Source: Sabulicella rubraurantiaca
GTDB lineage: Bacteria; Pseudomonadota; Alphaproteobacteria; Acetobacterales; Acetobacteraceae
Length of the DNA stretch: 64,000 nucleotides
Direction of reading: 5' to 3'
Assembly (NCBI RefSeq): GCF_017355885.1
Contig: NZ_JAFEUU010000010.1
Coordinates: 1 to 64,000, forward strand
Part shown: in pieces, positions 24,723-32,709 of the stretch
Numbering within the stretch: the stretch's first letter is position 1
Layout: every line of letters begins with the position of its first letter
Notes under the pieces: model-generated
Told to the model about the DNA's origin: nothing
The model's database searches: none
Seen by the model: the letters and a program-made list of their open reading frames with translations, nothing else
Position numbers and translations under genes: made by a program

Positions 24723-25583
24723 TCACAGATTCTCGGCGATGTAGGGCGGCAGGTTGAAGGCGCCCACATGGATCTCGGGCGTCCAGTAGCGGGTCTGGCC
24801 CAGGATGCCCGCCTTCTCCGCCCGCGCCTTGATCGTCGCCGCGTCATGCGTGCGCAGCTTGGCGTCCTTCGCCGCCCAGCCCAGCGTCATGAAGCCGCCG
24901 ACATAGGTCGGCACGGCGGCGACATAGGCCCAGGTGTCGGGGAAGGACTTGGCGCGACGCTGGTTCGTGTCGCGCAGCTCATCCGCCTGCATGAAGGGCA
25001 CGCCGCACTGGTTCACGATCAGCCCGCGCTCCGAGAGCAACCGCGCAGCGTTGTGGTAGAACTCCTCGGTGAACAGCACCTCGCCGACGCCGATCGGGTC
25101 GGTGGAGTCCACGATCACCACGTCGAAGGAGCCGGCGGGGGCGGTGCGAACGTAGTCGATGCCGTCGCCTACGATCACCTCGGCCCGGGGGTCGTTCCAG
25201 GCATCGCCGGCGATCATCGGCATGTGCTCCTTGGCCAGCCGGATCACCTCGCCGTCGATCTCCACCATCACCGCCTTCTCGACGTTGCGGTGCTGCAGGA
25301 CGCGCTTCAGCACGCCGCCATCTCCGGCGCCGATGACGAGGACGCGCTTCGCCTCGCCATGTGCCAACAGAGGCACGTGGGTCAGCATCTCCTGGTAGAC
25401 GAATTCGTCGCGCTCGGTGATCTGCACGACGCCGTCCAGCAGCATGACGCGGCCGTGGCTCGGGCTTTCGAAGACCATGATATCCTGGAAATCGCTCTTC
25501 ACTCGCGCCAGCTCGCGCCCCACCAGGAAGCGCTGGCCCCACTCGGCGTAGAGCGTCTCGTTCACCCAGGAATCCGTCGCCAT
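24723..25583 (-). CDS. speE: Spermidine synthase
   Basis: SpeE transfers an aminopropyl group from decarboxylated SAM to putrescine. The 286-residue protein has the N-terminal beta-strand domain (LYAEWGQRFLVG), the substrate loop MLLDGVVQITERDEF, the nucleotide motif VLVIGAGDGGVLKRVLQH and the active-site DSTDPIG (catalytic Asp). Two ATGs are adjacent (25583 and 25586); the first listed leaves seven bases after GGAG, so I prefer it. It lies downstream of speD, but a good terminator separates them. Confidence 0.93.
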   Translation of the reverse strand: MATDSWVNETLYAEWGQRFLVGRELARVKSDFQDIMVFESPSHGRVMLLDGVVQITERDEFVYQEMLTHVPLLAHGEAKRVLVIGAGDGGVLKRVLQHRNVEKAVMVEIDGEVIRLAKEHMPMIAGDAWNDPRAEVIVGDGIDYVRTAPAGSFDVVIVDSTDPIGVGEVLFTEEFYHNAARLLSERGLIVNQCGVPFMQADELRDTNQRRAKSFPDTWAYVAAVPTYVGGFMTLGWAAKDAKLRTHDAATIKARAEKAGILGQTRYWTPEIHVGAFNLPPYIAENL

Positions 25584-25619
25584 CATTGATCTCCGTGTGA
25601 TGGAAATGGCCGCGTCATG

Positions 25620-25646
25620 AAAAAGGCCGGACGTTGCCGCCCGGCC
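25620..25646 (-). terminator. Rho-independent terminator between speD and speE
   Basis: After speD on the minus strand, an 8-bp stem GGCCGGGC/GTCCGGCC (one G-U pair, 6-base loop) is followed by TTTTT. This is the best intrinsic terminator in the window. As it lies inside a two-gene pathway unit, it may attenuate speE. Confidence 0.75.
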
Positions 25647-25672
25647 CTCTTTGTTCCGACCTCGGTCCGGCT

Positions 25673-26113
25673 TTAGCCGACCAGGCCGCGCTTGTGCTCG
25701 GCAAGCTGCACGCGCTCCGGCAGGAAGCCGCGCTTCAGGTGCTCGATCGCCTTGTACGGGTCGCAATCGCCGCAGACGAAGATGTCCAGCGCCGCGTAGT
25801 CACGCTCCGGCCAGGTGTGGATGGAGACGTGGCTCTCGGCCAGCACCAGCACCCCCGACACCCCGCCATTCGGCGAGAAGTGGTGGAAGTGGCCATGCAG
25901 GATGGTGGCGCCGGTGGCGATCGCCGCTTCGCGCAGCACCGCATCGATGTGGCCAGGGTCGTCCAGGTTGGTCGCGCCCCAGAGGTCGATGATCAGGTGC
26001 GTGCCGGCATAGCGGACGCCATTGCGCTCGACGAAGTAGTCCTTCTGCTCACCGTGCGAGATGTTCTGGGCGTCGCTCGTAAGCGCATCCCCCAGCCGAA
26101 CGAGAGTGTCCAT
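25673..26113 (-). CDS. speD: S-adenosylmethionine decarboxylase proenzyme
   Basis: Class 1 (bacterial, short) AdoMet decarboxylase of 146 residues, supplying decarboxylated SAM for spermidine. The self-cleavage site is in LAESHVSIHTWPE: cut between Glu93 and Ser94, the Ser becoming the pyruvoyl cofactor. The catalytic Cys lies in IFVCGDCDPYKA (about 114-117). With speE it gives a complete spermidine route from putrescine. The start is preceded by a GGAAAGG site. The leader of about 150 bases has no recognised riboswitch. Confidence 0.94.
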   Translation of the reverse strand: MDTLVRLGDALTSDAQNISHGEQKDYFVERNGVRYAGTHLIIDLWGATNLDDPGHIDAVLREAAIATGATILHGHFHHFSPNGGVSGVLVLAESHVSIHTWPERDYAALDIFVCGDCDPYKAIEHLKRGFLPERVQLAEHKRGLVG

Positions 26114-26250
26114 CCGGGCAAACCCTTTCCAGTCGGGAAGATGACCTGATCAATCGGCTGTGCGGCCACCGCGGCCGTCGGTTCGATGGGGTCAACGGAG
26201 GCGGCATATGGGGCAGTGGAACCCCGGGGTCAAATGAAAATCGGCCTCAT

Positions 26251-26273
26251 CGCCCCGAAAAAAACACGGGGCG
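26251..26273. other. Hairpin with A/T-rich loop upstream of speD
   Basis: A perfect 7-bp stem CGCCCCG/CGGGGCG encloses a 9-base loop with seven A (plus strand). It lies between the speD leader and a decayed minus-strand gene and may end transcripts of the latter, though no U-run follows. Confidence 0.3.
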
Positions 26274-26294
26274 CCCCCCCACCGGACGCAAGAC

Positions 26295-26864
26295 TCATCC
26301 GGCAGGCAGCGCGGCGGTCCGCAACCGCTCCCGAGAATACGGGAAACTCCGGAAGAGGTTCAGCTCAAGCGCCAAACGCGGGACATCCGCGAGGCCGCGC
26401 ACCGGATCGGCCGTCAGCGCCCGGAGTGCCTGGGCCAGGGCGGGCGTGGCGATTCGCGCGCCGCGCGACCGATGCAGCGCCACGATTCCGCGCTCGTCTC
26501 CCGCCAATGCCAGGAGCGCCGTGACGTGCAGGGGGACGCGCTCCGCCGCATCCGGCAAGGGGCCTCCCACAGGGGTGAGCGTCGCAAGATGGCGGCACAG
26601 CGCCGCCGCGGCCGCCGCGCAGTCACAAGATTGGGCGAGGATCACCACCCTTGCCTCGTCCCCGCCGGACCCAGGGCTTCCAGAGCCTCTGTCGCCACGT
26701 CGCGCCGGCCTCGCCTCGCCTCGGCCCTTGCGGCGAGAAGGGCGCGGCGCGCCACCAGCGGGGACGACAGCTCTCCACCGCCGGTCGCGGCCAGGGCGGC
26801 GGCGAAAGCGCCCCTCTTCCAATAGTCCCATAAGACGATCCGTGGCGCCCGGGGCTTGAGTCAT
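26295..26864 (-). pseudogene. Hypothetical protein with two compensating frameshifts
   Basis: The frame from 26864 reads MTQAPGATDRLMGLLEEG, then turns into implausible Arg/Gly/Pro-rich sequence, and ends with a normal-looking helical protein (AQALRALTADPVRGLADVPR, stop at 26295). In the +1 frame the middle reads GAFAAALAATGGG, LVARRALLAARAEA and ATEALEALGPAG, a smooth continuation. So there seem to be a one-base insertion in the C-run at 26811-26814 and a one-base loss in the C-run at 26660-26663. The repaired protein would have about 189 residues, all helical and Ala-rich, perhaps TPR-like. I do not recognise it; its divergent overlap with flgH suggests flagellar context. Confidence 0.5.
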
Positions 26865-27392
26865 GCGCCCTGCCCTCTTCCTGCTCCGCCTCGCCCTCAT
26901 TGCCTACGGACAAACGGAGCATTTATCGCCGATGATGCGCAGTCGAAGAACAGGACGCAGCGCAGCCGCAACCGGGCAGAAAGCCTGGGCGTGCCGAACC
27001 TGCTGGGGCTGGAGACGCAAACGCGGCGCCTCCTGCCGCGCGGCGCCAACCCGGCGAACCCCGTCTCCGCCACCGGCACGGGCACCAGCGACGGCAACGG
27101 ACAGGTGCGACGGACCGAGACGATCAACCTTTGCCTCGCCGCAACCATCACGCAGACCCTGCCGAACGGGAACATGGTGGTGCAGGGACGCCAGGAGGTG
27201 CGGGTGAACGCGGAGCTGCGCGAGTTGGAGGTGCGCAGCGTGGTCCGCCCACAGGACATCGCCAGCGACAACACGGTGCGGCACGAGCGGCTGGCCGAGG
27301 CGCGGATCTCCTATGGTGGGCGGGGCTCCTTGTCCGACATCCAGCAGCCGCGACTGGGGCAGCATTTGCTGGACATCCTCAGCCCCTTCTGA
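26863..27392 (+). pseudogene. flgH: Flagellar L-ring protein FlgH, internally deleted
   Basis: The C-terminal ring domain of FlgH is clear in one frame (from about 26927: DDAQSKNRTQRSR, GVPNLLGLE, VNAELRELEVRSVVRPQDI, LAEARISYGGRG, end DILSPF). The signal peptide lies in another frame from 26863 (MRPALFLLRLALIAYGQTEH), where the lipobox Cys codon TGC has become TAC (Tyr). The 60-90 residues that normally link the two are missing, the join falling near 26925-26930. FlgH needs its lipid anchor and its N-terminal part to build the outer-membrane L ring, so this copy cannot work. Confidence 0.8.
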
Positions 27393-27401
27393 GCGCCAAG
27401 C

Positions 27402-28022
27402 CTATCTTGACCGCAAGCCTTCCAGATAGGCGGAGATCTCGGCACTCTCCGCCTCGCTCAGCCGGCCGGAGATCTCGCGCATCACGCCGGCCACGTCGTT
27501 GCGGCGCGCCCCTTCGCGCCAGGCCTGGAACTGTGCCTGTGCATACTCGGCGTGCTGGCCAGAGATCCGGGGGAACAGCGGAGGCAGGCCTGCCGCCTCC
27601 GGCCCGTGGCAGTTCACGCAGGCCTGCAAGCCGCGCGACTGGTCGCCCTGCATCACAAGGCGCTCGCCCAGCTCCGAGGGGCGGGGGTCGGTCGTGGCCT
27701 CGCCAAAGCGCTGCGCCCCGTACCACGCGGCGACGGCCTGCCGGTCCGCCTCGGACAGGGCCTGCGCGATCGGCGTCATGATCTCGTTCCGGCGCGCCTC
27801 GCCGGCATAGTCGTTGAGCTGTTTCAGCAGGTAGGACGGGTGCTGGCCGTCGAGGCGCGGAAATTGCGCGGCGCCGACGCCGCGCCCGTCCATGCCGTGG
27901 CAGGAGGCGCAGGGCGCGATGTCGCCCGCGCCGTTCTCCGCAATCTCACGCCCGCGCGATGCGTCCTGCGCGAAGGCGGGAAGCGGCGCTAGCAGCGCCA
28001 CGGTGAGAAGGAGCGCCCTCAT
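27402..28022 (-). CDS. Diheme cytochrome c, dehydrogenase electron-acceptor subunit
   Basis: A 206-residue periplasmic cytochrome: signal MRALLLTVALLAPLPAFA, then two cytochrome c4/c553-like domains with heme motifs CASCH (about residue 38) and CVNCH (about residue 134) and a distal Met candidate in each (EIMTP, GVMRE). The start overlaps the stop of the FAD subunit by 4 bases (ATGA). It is the last gene of a four-gene operon and should carry electrons from the FAD dehydrogenase to the respiratory chain. Confidence 0.85.
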   Translation of the reverse strand: MRALLLTVALLAPLPAFAQDASRGREIAENGAGDIAPCASCHGMDGRGVGAAQFPRLDGQHPSYLLKQLNDYAGEARRNEIMTPIAQALSEADRQAVAAWYGAQRFGEATTDPRPSELGERLVMQGDQSRGLQACVNCHGPEAAGLPPLFPRISGQHAEYAQAQFQAWREGARRNDVAGVMREISGRLSEAESAEISAYLEGLRSR

Positions 28023-29794
28023 GCCGGCACCAGCGGGCGCCCGGGCGCGCGAAGGTACTGGTCCTTCAGCGCCGCCGCCGTCCAGTAGGCCAATGCGCCG
28101 ACCGTGTCCGTGGGGTTGTAGGTCGCGTTCTGCGGGAAGAGCGCGGCGCCGGTGACGAAGACATTGGGCACGTTCCAGGACTGCCCGAAGCGGTTCACCG
28201 CCGTCTCCGTGGGGTCCGCGCCCATGATCGCGCCGCCCGTGTTGTGCGTGGTCTGGTAGGGAACGACCGACCAGGGGGCGGTGCGGGGCGCCGCCACGAT
28301 CTGCCGCGCCCCCATGCGCCGCGCGATCTCCACGGCGCGGTCGGTGACGAAGCGCGACATGCGCAAATCGTTCTCGGGAAAGTCGAAGGTGATGCGCGCC
28401 AAGGGCTGGCCGTAGGCATCGCGGTAGGTCGGGTCCAGGCTCACGTAGTTGCCGCGGCGCGCATTGCTCTGCCCGTGGCACTGCAGACCACCCGTGTGGT
28501 TGTAGTGCCGAGCCACGGCCTGCTTCCAGGCGGCGCCCCAGCGCGGCGTGCCGGGCGGCACCGGATGGAACTCGATGGGCCGCGCCCCCGTGGTGTAGGC
28601 GGCGATGTAGGCCCCCCCGACGAAGCCCAGCCCGGTGTGATCGAAATTGTCGCCGGAATAGTCGTCGATGACCGTGCCCAGCGCGCCGGCGCCCATGAAC
28701 TGGTTGAGGTTCACGTCCTCGTCGAAGAAGAGCGTAACGGCGCTCATCGTCTGGTAGCAGTAGTTGCGGCCCACCTGCCCCTCGCCCGTCGCCGGGTCGT
28801 AGGGCGTGCCGATGCCGGACAGCAGCATGAGGCGCGCGTTGTTGTAGGCGAAGGCGGAGAGCACGACGATCTCCGCCGGCTGGATCAACTCCTCGCCCGT
28901 GTTCACGTCCACATAGGTCACGCCGGTGGCGTGCCTGCGGTCCTCGCTGAGGTTGACGCGCAGCACGTGGGCGTGGGTGCGCAGCTCGAAATTCGGCTGC
29001 TCGCGCAGCGCGGGCAGGACGGTGGTCTGAGGGCTGGACTTGGCGAAGTGCTCGCAGCCGAAGCGCTCGCAATAGCCGCACACCATGCAGGGCTCGAGGC
29101 GCACTCCCTCAGGGTTGGTGTAGGCGCGCGTCAGGTTGGCACTGGGCACCTGGAAGGGGGAATAGCCCAGTTCCATCGCTGCCTTGGCGAAGATGGCGCC
29201 GAGATAGGCGGGGGCGGTGGGCGGGTTAGGATACTCGCTGGAACGCGGCGCCTCGTGCTGGTTCCCCCCCGGCTGGAGCTGGCCGTTCAGGTTGCCCGCC
29301 TTGCCGCTGATGCCCAGCAGCTTCTCGAACCGGTCGTAAGACGGCTCCAGCTCCGCATAGGTCAGGCCCCAGTCGCGGATCGTCAGCTCCTCCGGCACGA
29401 AGTCGCGCCCATAGCGGCGCTCGTGATGGGAGCGGAGTTCGAAATCCGCCGCCTGGAAACGGAAGGTCTGGCCGTTCCAGTGCACCCCGGCGCCGCCGAG
29501 GTCTGTGCCCGGCAAGAAGGAGCCGAGCTGCCGCATGGGCAGCGCGTGCTGGTCCGGCGTGTTGCGGACCGTCACCGTCTCCTTCGCCACGTCCTGCATC
29601 AGCCCGTGGCGCACGGCGAAGCCGAGTTCGTCGTGCATGGAGGGGCCCTGGAAATCCGGCACGGTGTCGCGCGGCCGCCCCCGCTCCAGCCCCACGATGG
29701 ACAGGCCACTTTCCCGCAGCTCCCGCGCGATCACGGCGGCGGTGAAGCCGAAGCCGACGAAGACGATGTCCTTCTTCGGCAGGGTCCTAGCCAC
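28019..29794 (-). CDS. GMC-type FAD dehydrogenase, large subunit (gluconate/sugar dehydrogenase family)
   Basis: A 591-residue flavoprotein of the gluconate 2-dehydrogenase/FAD-glucose dehydrogenase family. It has the family's FAD motif VFVGFGFTAAVIARELRE (about residues 11-28), DLGGAGVHWNG, a Cys cluster CMVCGYCERFGC (about residues 237-248; the homologous cluster in FAD-glucose dehydrogenases binds 3Fe-4S) and the catalytic THNTGG and NPTDTVG region near the end. It oxidises a sugar, polyol or sugar acid in the periplasm; the substrate is unknown. There is no signal peptide: the small subunit carries the export signal. It overlaps both neighbours. Confidence 0.85.
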   Translation of the reverse strand: MARTLPKKDIVFVGFGFTAAVIARELRESGLSIVGLERGRPRDTVPDFQGPSMHDELGFAVRHGLMQDVAKETVTVRNTPDQHALPMRQLGSFLPGTDLGGAGVHWNGQTFRFQAADFELRSHHERRYGRDFVPEELTIRDWGLTYAELEPSYDRFEKLLGISGKAGNLNGQLQPGGNQHEAPRSSEYPNPPTAPAYLGAIFAKAAMELGYSPFQVPSANLTRAYTNPEGVRLEPCMVCGYCERFGCEHFAKSSPQTTVLPALREQPNFELRTHAHVLRVNLSEDRRHATGVTYVDVNTGEELIQPAEIVVLSAFAYNNARLMLLSGIGTPYDPATGEGQVGRNYCYQTMSAVTLFFDEDVNLNQFMGAGALGTVIDDYSGDNFDHTGLGFVGGAYIAAYTTGARPIEFHPVPPGTPRWGAAWKQAVARHYNHTGGLQCHGQSNARRGNYVSLDPTYRDAYGQPLARITFDFPENDLRMSRFVTDRAVEIARRMGARQIVAAPRTAPWSVVPYQTTHNTGGAIMGADPTETAVNRFGQSWNVPNVFVTGAALFPQNATYNPTDTVGALAYWTAAALKDQYLRAPGRPLVPA

Positions 29795-30593
29795 GACGCG
29801 ATTCTCCCTGCGGACGGCCGTGTCCCTGCCCTGGTGTGTGCTGGTGCCGCGCGGTCTCGCCCATCGGCAGCGGCTCCTCGTCGTACTTCATGCCATGATG
29901 CGTGTAGAGCGGCAGGTAGGCGGCATGGGCGCCGGGGAAGCCGATCATGCGCCAGCCCACCATGTCGCGGTTCCCGCCATACTCCGGGTCGGACAGGAAG
30001 CCTTCGATCGTGTTGGCCAGGAAGGTCTCGAAGAACACGTCGGAGCGGAATCCGCCGCAATCCACCTCTCCCGCCTCGATCGCGCGCAGGAACGCATCCT
30101 GCGCTGCGGGCGCGGCGCGGGCGAAATCCAGCTGCCGCGCTTCCGCCTCGCGCAGGATGGCGGTGAGCGAGGTGCGGTAGAGCTGCGCGGGGTTCAGCGG
30201 CAGCTGATAGCCCTGGGTGGGCAGGCCAGGCGCCCAGGGGCCGGCGGCGTAGAAGCGCGCGCCCTGCCCATGCGCGCCGGCGAGGCTCTGGTCGATGTAG
30301 CGCACGACGCCAGCCCAGCGCGCGCCGGGCCACTGGTCGTCGGGCGGGATGATGCGGTCCACCGCCGCATCCAGGAAGGCGGCCTCCGGCGCGTTGAGGA
30401 AGCGCCACGAGGAGACGGGCTGAACCTCCCGGCTTCCCGCTCGCCACGCGGCGACGGAACCGGCCGGCGGCGCCGCAGGTGCGGCAACGGGCGGCGTGGC
30501 CTGCGGCGCGGGCTGCGCGGCGGCCGGCAGCGCCGTCGCTGCCCCGAAGCCGGCGACGCCGCGGAACAGGCCGCGTCGGTCGAGGCGGCTCAT
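29787..30593 (-). CDS. Dehydrogenase small subunit (gluconate 2-dehydrogenase subunit 3 family)
   Basis: A 268-residue protein. The N-terminus MSRLDRRGLFRGVAGFGAAT is a twin-arginine type signal, followed by an Ala/Pro-rich stretch and a helical domain with FLDAAVDRIIPPDDQWPGA and a Cys (EVDCGGF), typical of subunit 3. In related FAD-glucose dehydrogenases this subunit carries the large subunit through the Tat system and is needed for its folding. It overlaps the large-subunit start by 8 bases and the upstream gene's stop by 4. Confidence 0.85.
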   Translation of the reverse strand: MSRLDRRGLFRGVAGFGAATALPAAAQPAPQATPPVAAPAAPPAGSVAAWRAGSREVQPVSSWRFLNAPEAAFLDAAVDRIIPPDDQWPGARWAGVVRYIDQSLAGAHGQGARFYAAGPWAPGLPTQGYQLPLNPAQLYRTSLTAILREAEARQLDFARAAPAAQDAFLRAIEAGEVDCGGFRSDVFFETFLANTIEGFLSDPEYGGNRDMVGWRMIGFPGAHAAYLPLYTHHGMKYDEEPLPMGETARHQHTPGQGHGRPQGESRRG

Positions 30594-30931
30594 GGTGCGC
30601 CTCCCGGGGGCGCGGGCGGTTCGCGCAACGCCTCGCAGCGCGCGCGGGCGCGGGGGTCGCCGATCTCGCCACAAAACAGTCGCTGCGGCGAGGTGAGGCG
30701 AACGGAGCTCGGCAGGACCAGCCCGCTTCCCGGCTGCTCGGGCCGCGGCACTGGGACCCCCAGTGGCTCGACGCGCTGGCCCGAAGGCACCGACACCGTG
30801 GCGATGGAGGAGCGGAGAGGCGCGGGGCGTGCCGTGGTCTGCGGCCCCATGGGTGCCGCGACGCTCTCCTGGCCCTGGCCCCATGCGGGTCCCGCAAGAA
30901 GAAGGAGGAGAGGGAGCAGGCGGAACGTCAT
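30590..30931 (-). CDS. Small periplasmic protein heading the dehydrogenase operon (hypothetical)
   Basis: A 113-residue exported protein: signal MTFRLLPLLLLLAGPAWG, then a Pro/Val-rich chain with two cysteines near the end (LFCGEIGDPRARARCEAL), which may form a disulfide. A GGAGGG site precedes the ATG. It overlaps the Tat-signal subunit by 4 bases and so is the first gene of the operon. I know no family; a role in assembly or attachment of the dehydrogenase is an inference from position. Confidence 0.6.
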   Translation of the reverse strand: MTFRLLPLLLLLAGPAWGQGQESVAAPMGPQTTARPAPLRSSIATVSVPSGQRVEPLGVPVPRPEQPGSGLVLPSSVRLTSPQRLFCGEIGDPRARARCEALREPPAPPGGAP

Positions 30932-31073
30932 GGGCCCTCCACGGGCGCAGTCATCCTCGCCGAACGCGGCCGGGAGAGACCGGCTTCGCAACATATGCAA
31001 TTTCATGCTGAACGGATGAATTCCTCCACCCGCCGATCTGCCCTAGCCTGCCTTCCAAAGAACCGAGGGCGCG

Positions 31074-32699
31074 ATGGCAGACGAGTTCGACTACGTGATC
31101 GTTGGCTGCGGCGCGGCGGGATCGCTGCTCGCGGCACGGCTTTCGGAAGACCCCGGGGCAACGGTCTGCGTGCTGGAAGCCGGGCCGCGCGACCGCAACC
31201 CGTGGATCCATGTCCCCGCCGGCTTCATCAAGACGCTCAAGGACCCGGGCGTGACCTGGCAGTTCTCCACGGAGCCGACGGAGAACACGGGCGGGCGGCG
31301 CATCGCCACGGTGCAGGGGCGCACCCTCGGCGGCTCCTCCTCGGTCAACGGGATGATCTACAACCGCGGCCAGCCGGGCGACCTGGATTCCTGGGCGCAG
31401 CGCGGCAATCGCGGCTGGGGCTATGCCGATTGCCTGCCCTATTACATGCGGACCGAGCGGCGCATCGGCTTCGGCAGTCCGGAGCGGCGCGGGCGTGAGC
31501 AGGGCATTCCTGTCACCGACATGGACTGGATCCATCCGGTCTCCGAGGCCTTCATCGAGGGCTGCGTCGGCCTCGGCATTCCGCGCAACCCCGACTACAA
31601 CTCGGGCGAACAGGCGGGGGTGGGCTATTACCAGCGCGCCATCCTGAATGGGCGCCGCGTCTCGGCCTACCGGGCCTTCCTGCATGGCGCGCTGTCGCGG
31701 CCCAACCTCAACCTGCGCACCAATGCCCGGGCCTGCGAGGTGGTGCTGGAGGGCAAGCGCGCCGTTGGCATCCGCTACCTCAGCGAGCGCGGCGGCACAC
31801 CGGTCGAGGTGCGGGCGCGGCGCGAGGTGATCCTGTCCGGCGGCACCGCCAACACGGCGCGGCTGCTCCAGGTCAGCGGCATCGGTCCCGCCTGGATCAA
31901 GGACCGGCTGGGCGTCGAGATCCGGCATGCCCTGCCGGGGGTGGGCGAGAATTTCCGTGATCACTACGCCTCGCGCTTCGTCATGCGGGCGAAGCCGGGC
32001 GTGCTGACCTTGAACGAGTTGGCGCGCGGCCTGCGCCTCGGCGGGCAGGTGGCGCGCTGGGCGGCGCGGCAGCCGAGCATCCTCGCCACCGCCCCCTCGC
32101 ACGTCCATGTCTTCTGGAAGAGCTTCGAGGGGCTGGACCAGCCCGACCTGCAATGCGTCTTCACCCCCGGCTCCTACAAGGAGGGGATGGTCTACGTGCT
32201 GGACGACTATCCGGGCGTGACGGCGGGGGCATGGCAGCACCGGCCGGAAAGCAAGGGTTGGGTGCGGGCGCGCTCACGCGACGTGTTCGAGGACCCGGAG
32301 CTTCAGCCCAACTACCTCTCGGACCCGATGGATGTGCGCGTCCACCTCGCGGGCATGCGGCTCACCCGGCGCATGCTCACCACGCCGCAGATGATGGCGC
32401 TGATGGAGAAGGAAACGCTGCCTGGCGCGCAGGCGCAGACGGATGACGAGCTGCTGGACTTCGCCAAGCGCAACGGCAGCACCACCTACCACCTGATCGG
32501 CACCTGCAAGATGGGGCCGGGAACCGACCCAATGGCGGTGGTGGATGACCGGCTGCGCGTGCACGGGCTTTCCGGGCTGCGCGTGGTGGACGCCTCCATC
32601 ATGCCGAGCATGACCAGCGCCAACACTTACGCCACCACGCTGATGATCGCGGAAAAGGCCAGCGACTTCATCCGCGGGCGCGAGGCGGTGGCGGCCTGA
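31074..32699 (+). CDS. GMC family oxidoreductase (choline/alcohol dehydrogenase type)
   Basis: A 541-residue flavoprotein with the FAD motif VIVGCGAAGSLLAARLSE (about residues 8-25), the GMC signature around GRTLGGSSSVNGMIYNRG (about 82-99), the second signature SGGTANTARLLQVSGIGP and the C-terminal catalytic region (TYHLIGTCKMGPG, then SANTYATTLMIAEKASDFI). It has no signal peptide, so it is cytoplasmic, unlike the sugar dehydrogenase next door. It probably oxidises an alcohol; the substrate is unknown. The gene is divergent from the dehydrogenase operon, 142 bases away. Confidence 0.88.
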   Translation: MADEFDYVIVGCGAAGSLLAARLSEDPGATVCVLEAGPRDRNPWIHVPAGFIKTLKDPGVTWQFSTEPTENTGGRRIATVQGRTLGGSSSVNGMIYNRGQPGDLDSWAQRGNRGWGYADCLPYYMRTERRIGFGSPERRGREQGIPVTDMDWIHPVSEAFIEGCVGLGIPRNPDYNSGEQAGVGYYQRAILNGRRVSAYRAFLHGALSRPNLNLRTNARACEVVLEGKRAVGIRYLSERGGTPVEVRARREVILSGGTANTARLLQVSGIGPAWIKDRLGVEIRHALPGVGENFRDHYASRFVMRAKPGVLTLNELARGLRLGGQVARWAARQPSILATAPSHVHVFWKSFEGLDQPDLQCVFTPGSYKEGMVYVLDDYPGVTAGAWQHRPESKGWVRARSRDVFEDPELQPNYLSDPMDVRVHLAGMRLTRRMLTTPQMMALMEKETLPGAQAQTDDELLDFAKRNGSTTYHLIGTCKMGPGTDPMAVVDDRLRVHGLSGLRVVDASIMPSMTSANTYATTLMIAEKASDFIRGREAVAA

Positions 32700-32709
32700 G
32701 CGTCCCGAT

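Noticed and set aside
26114-26290. A SAM- or polyamine-type riboswitch before speD
   Set aside because: I could not find the conserved core of any known SAM riboswitch class; only one simple hairpin is present.
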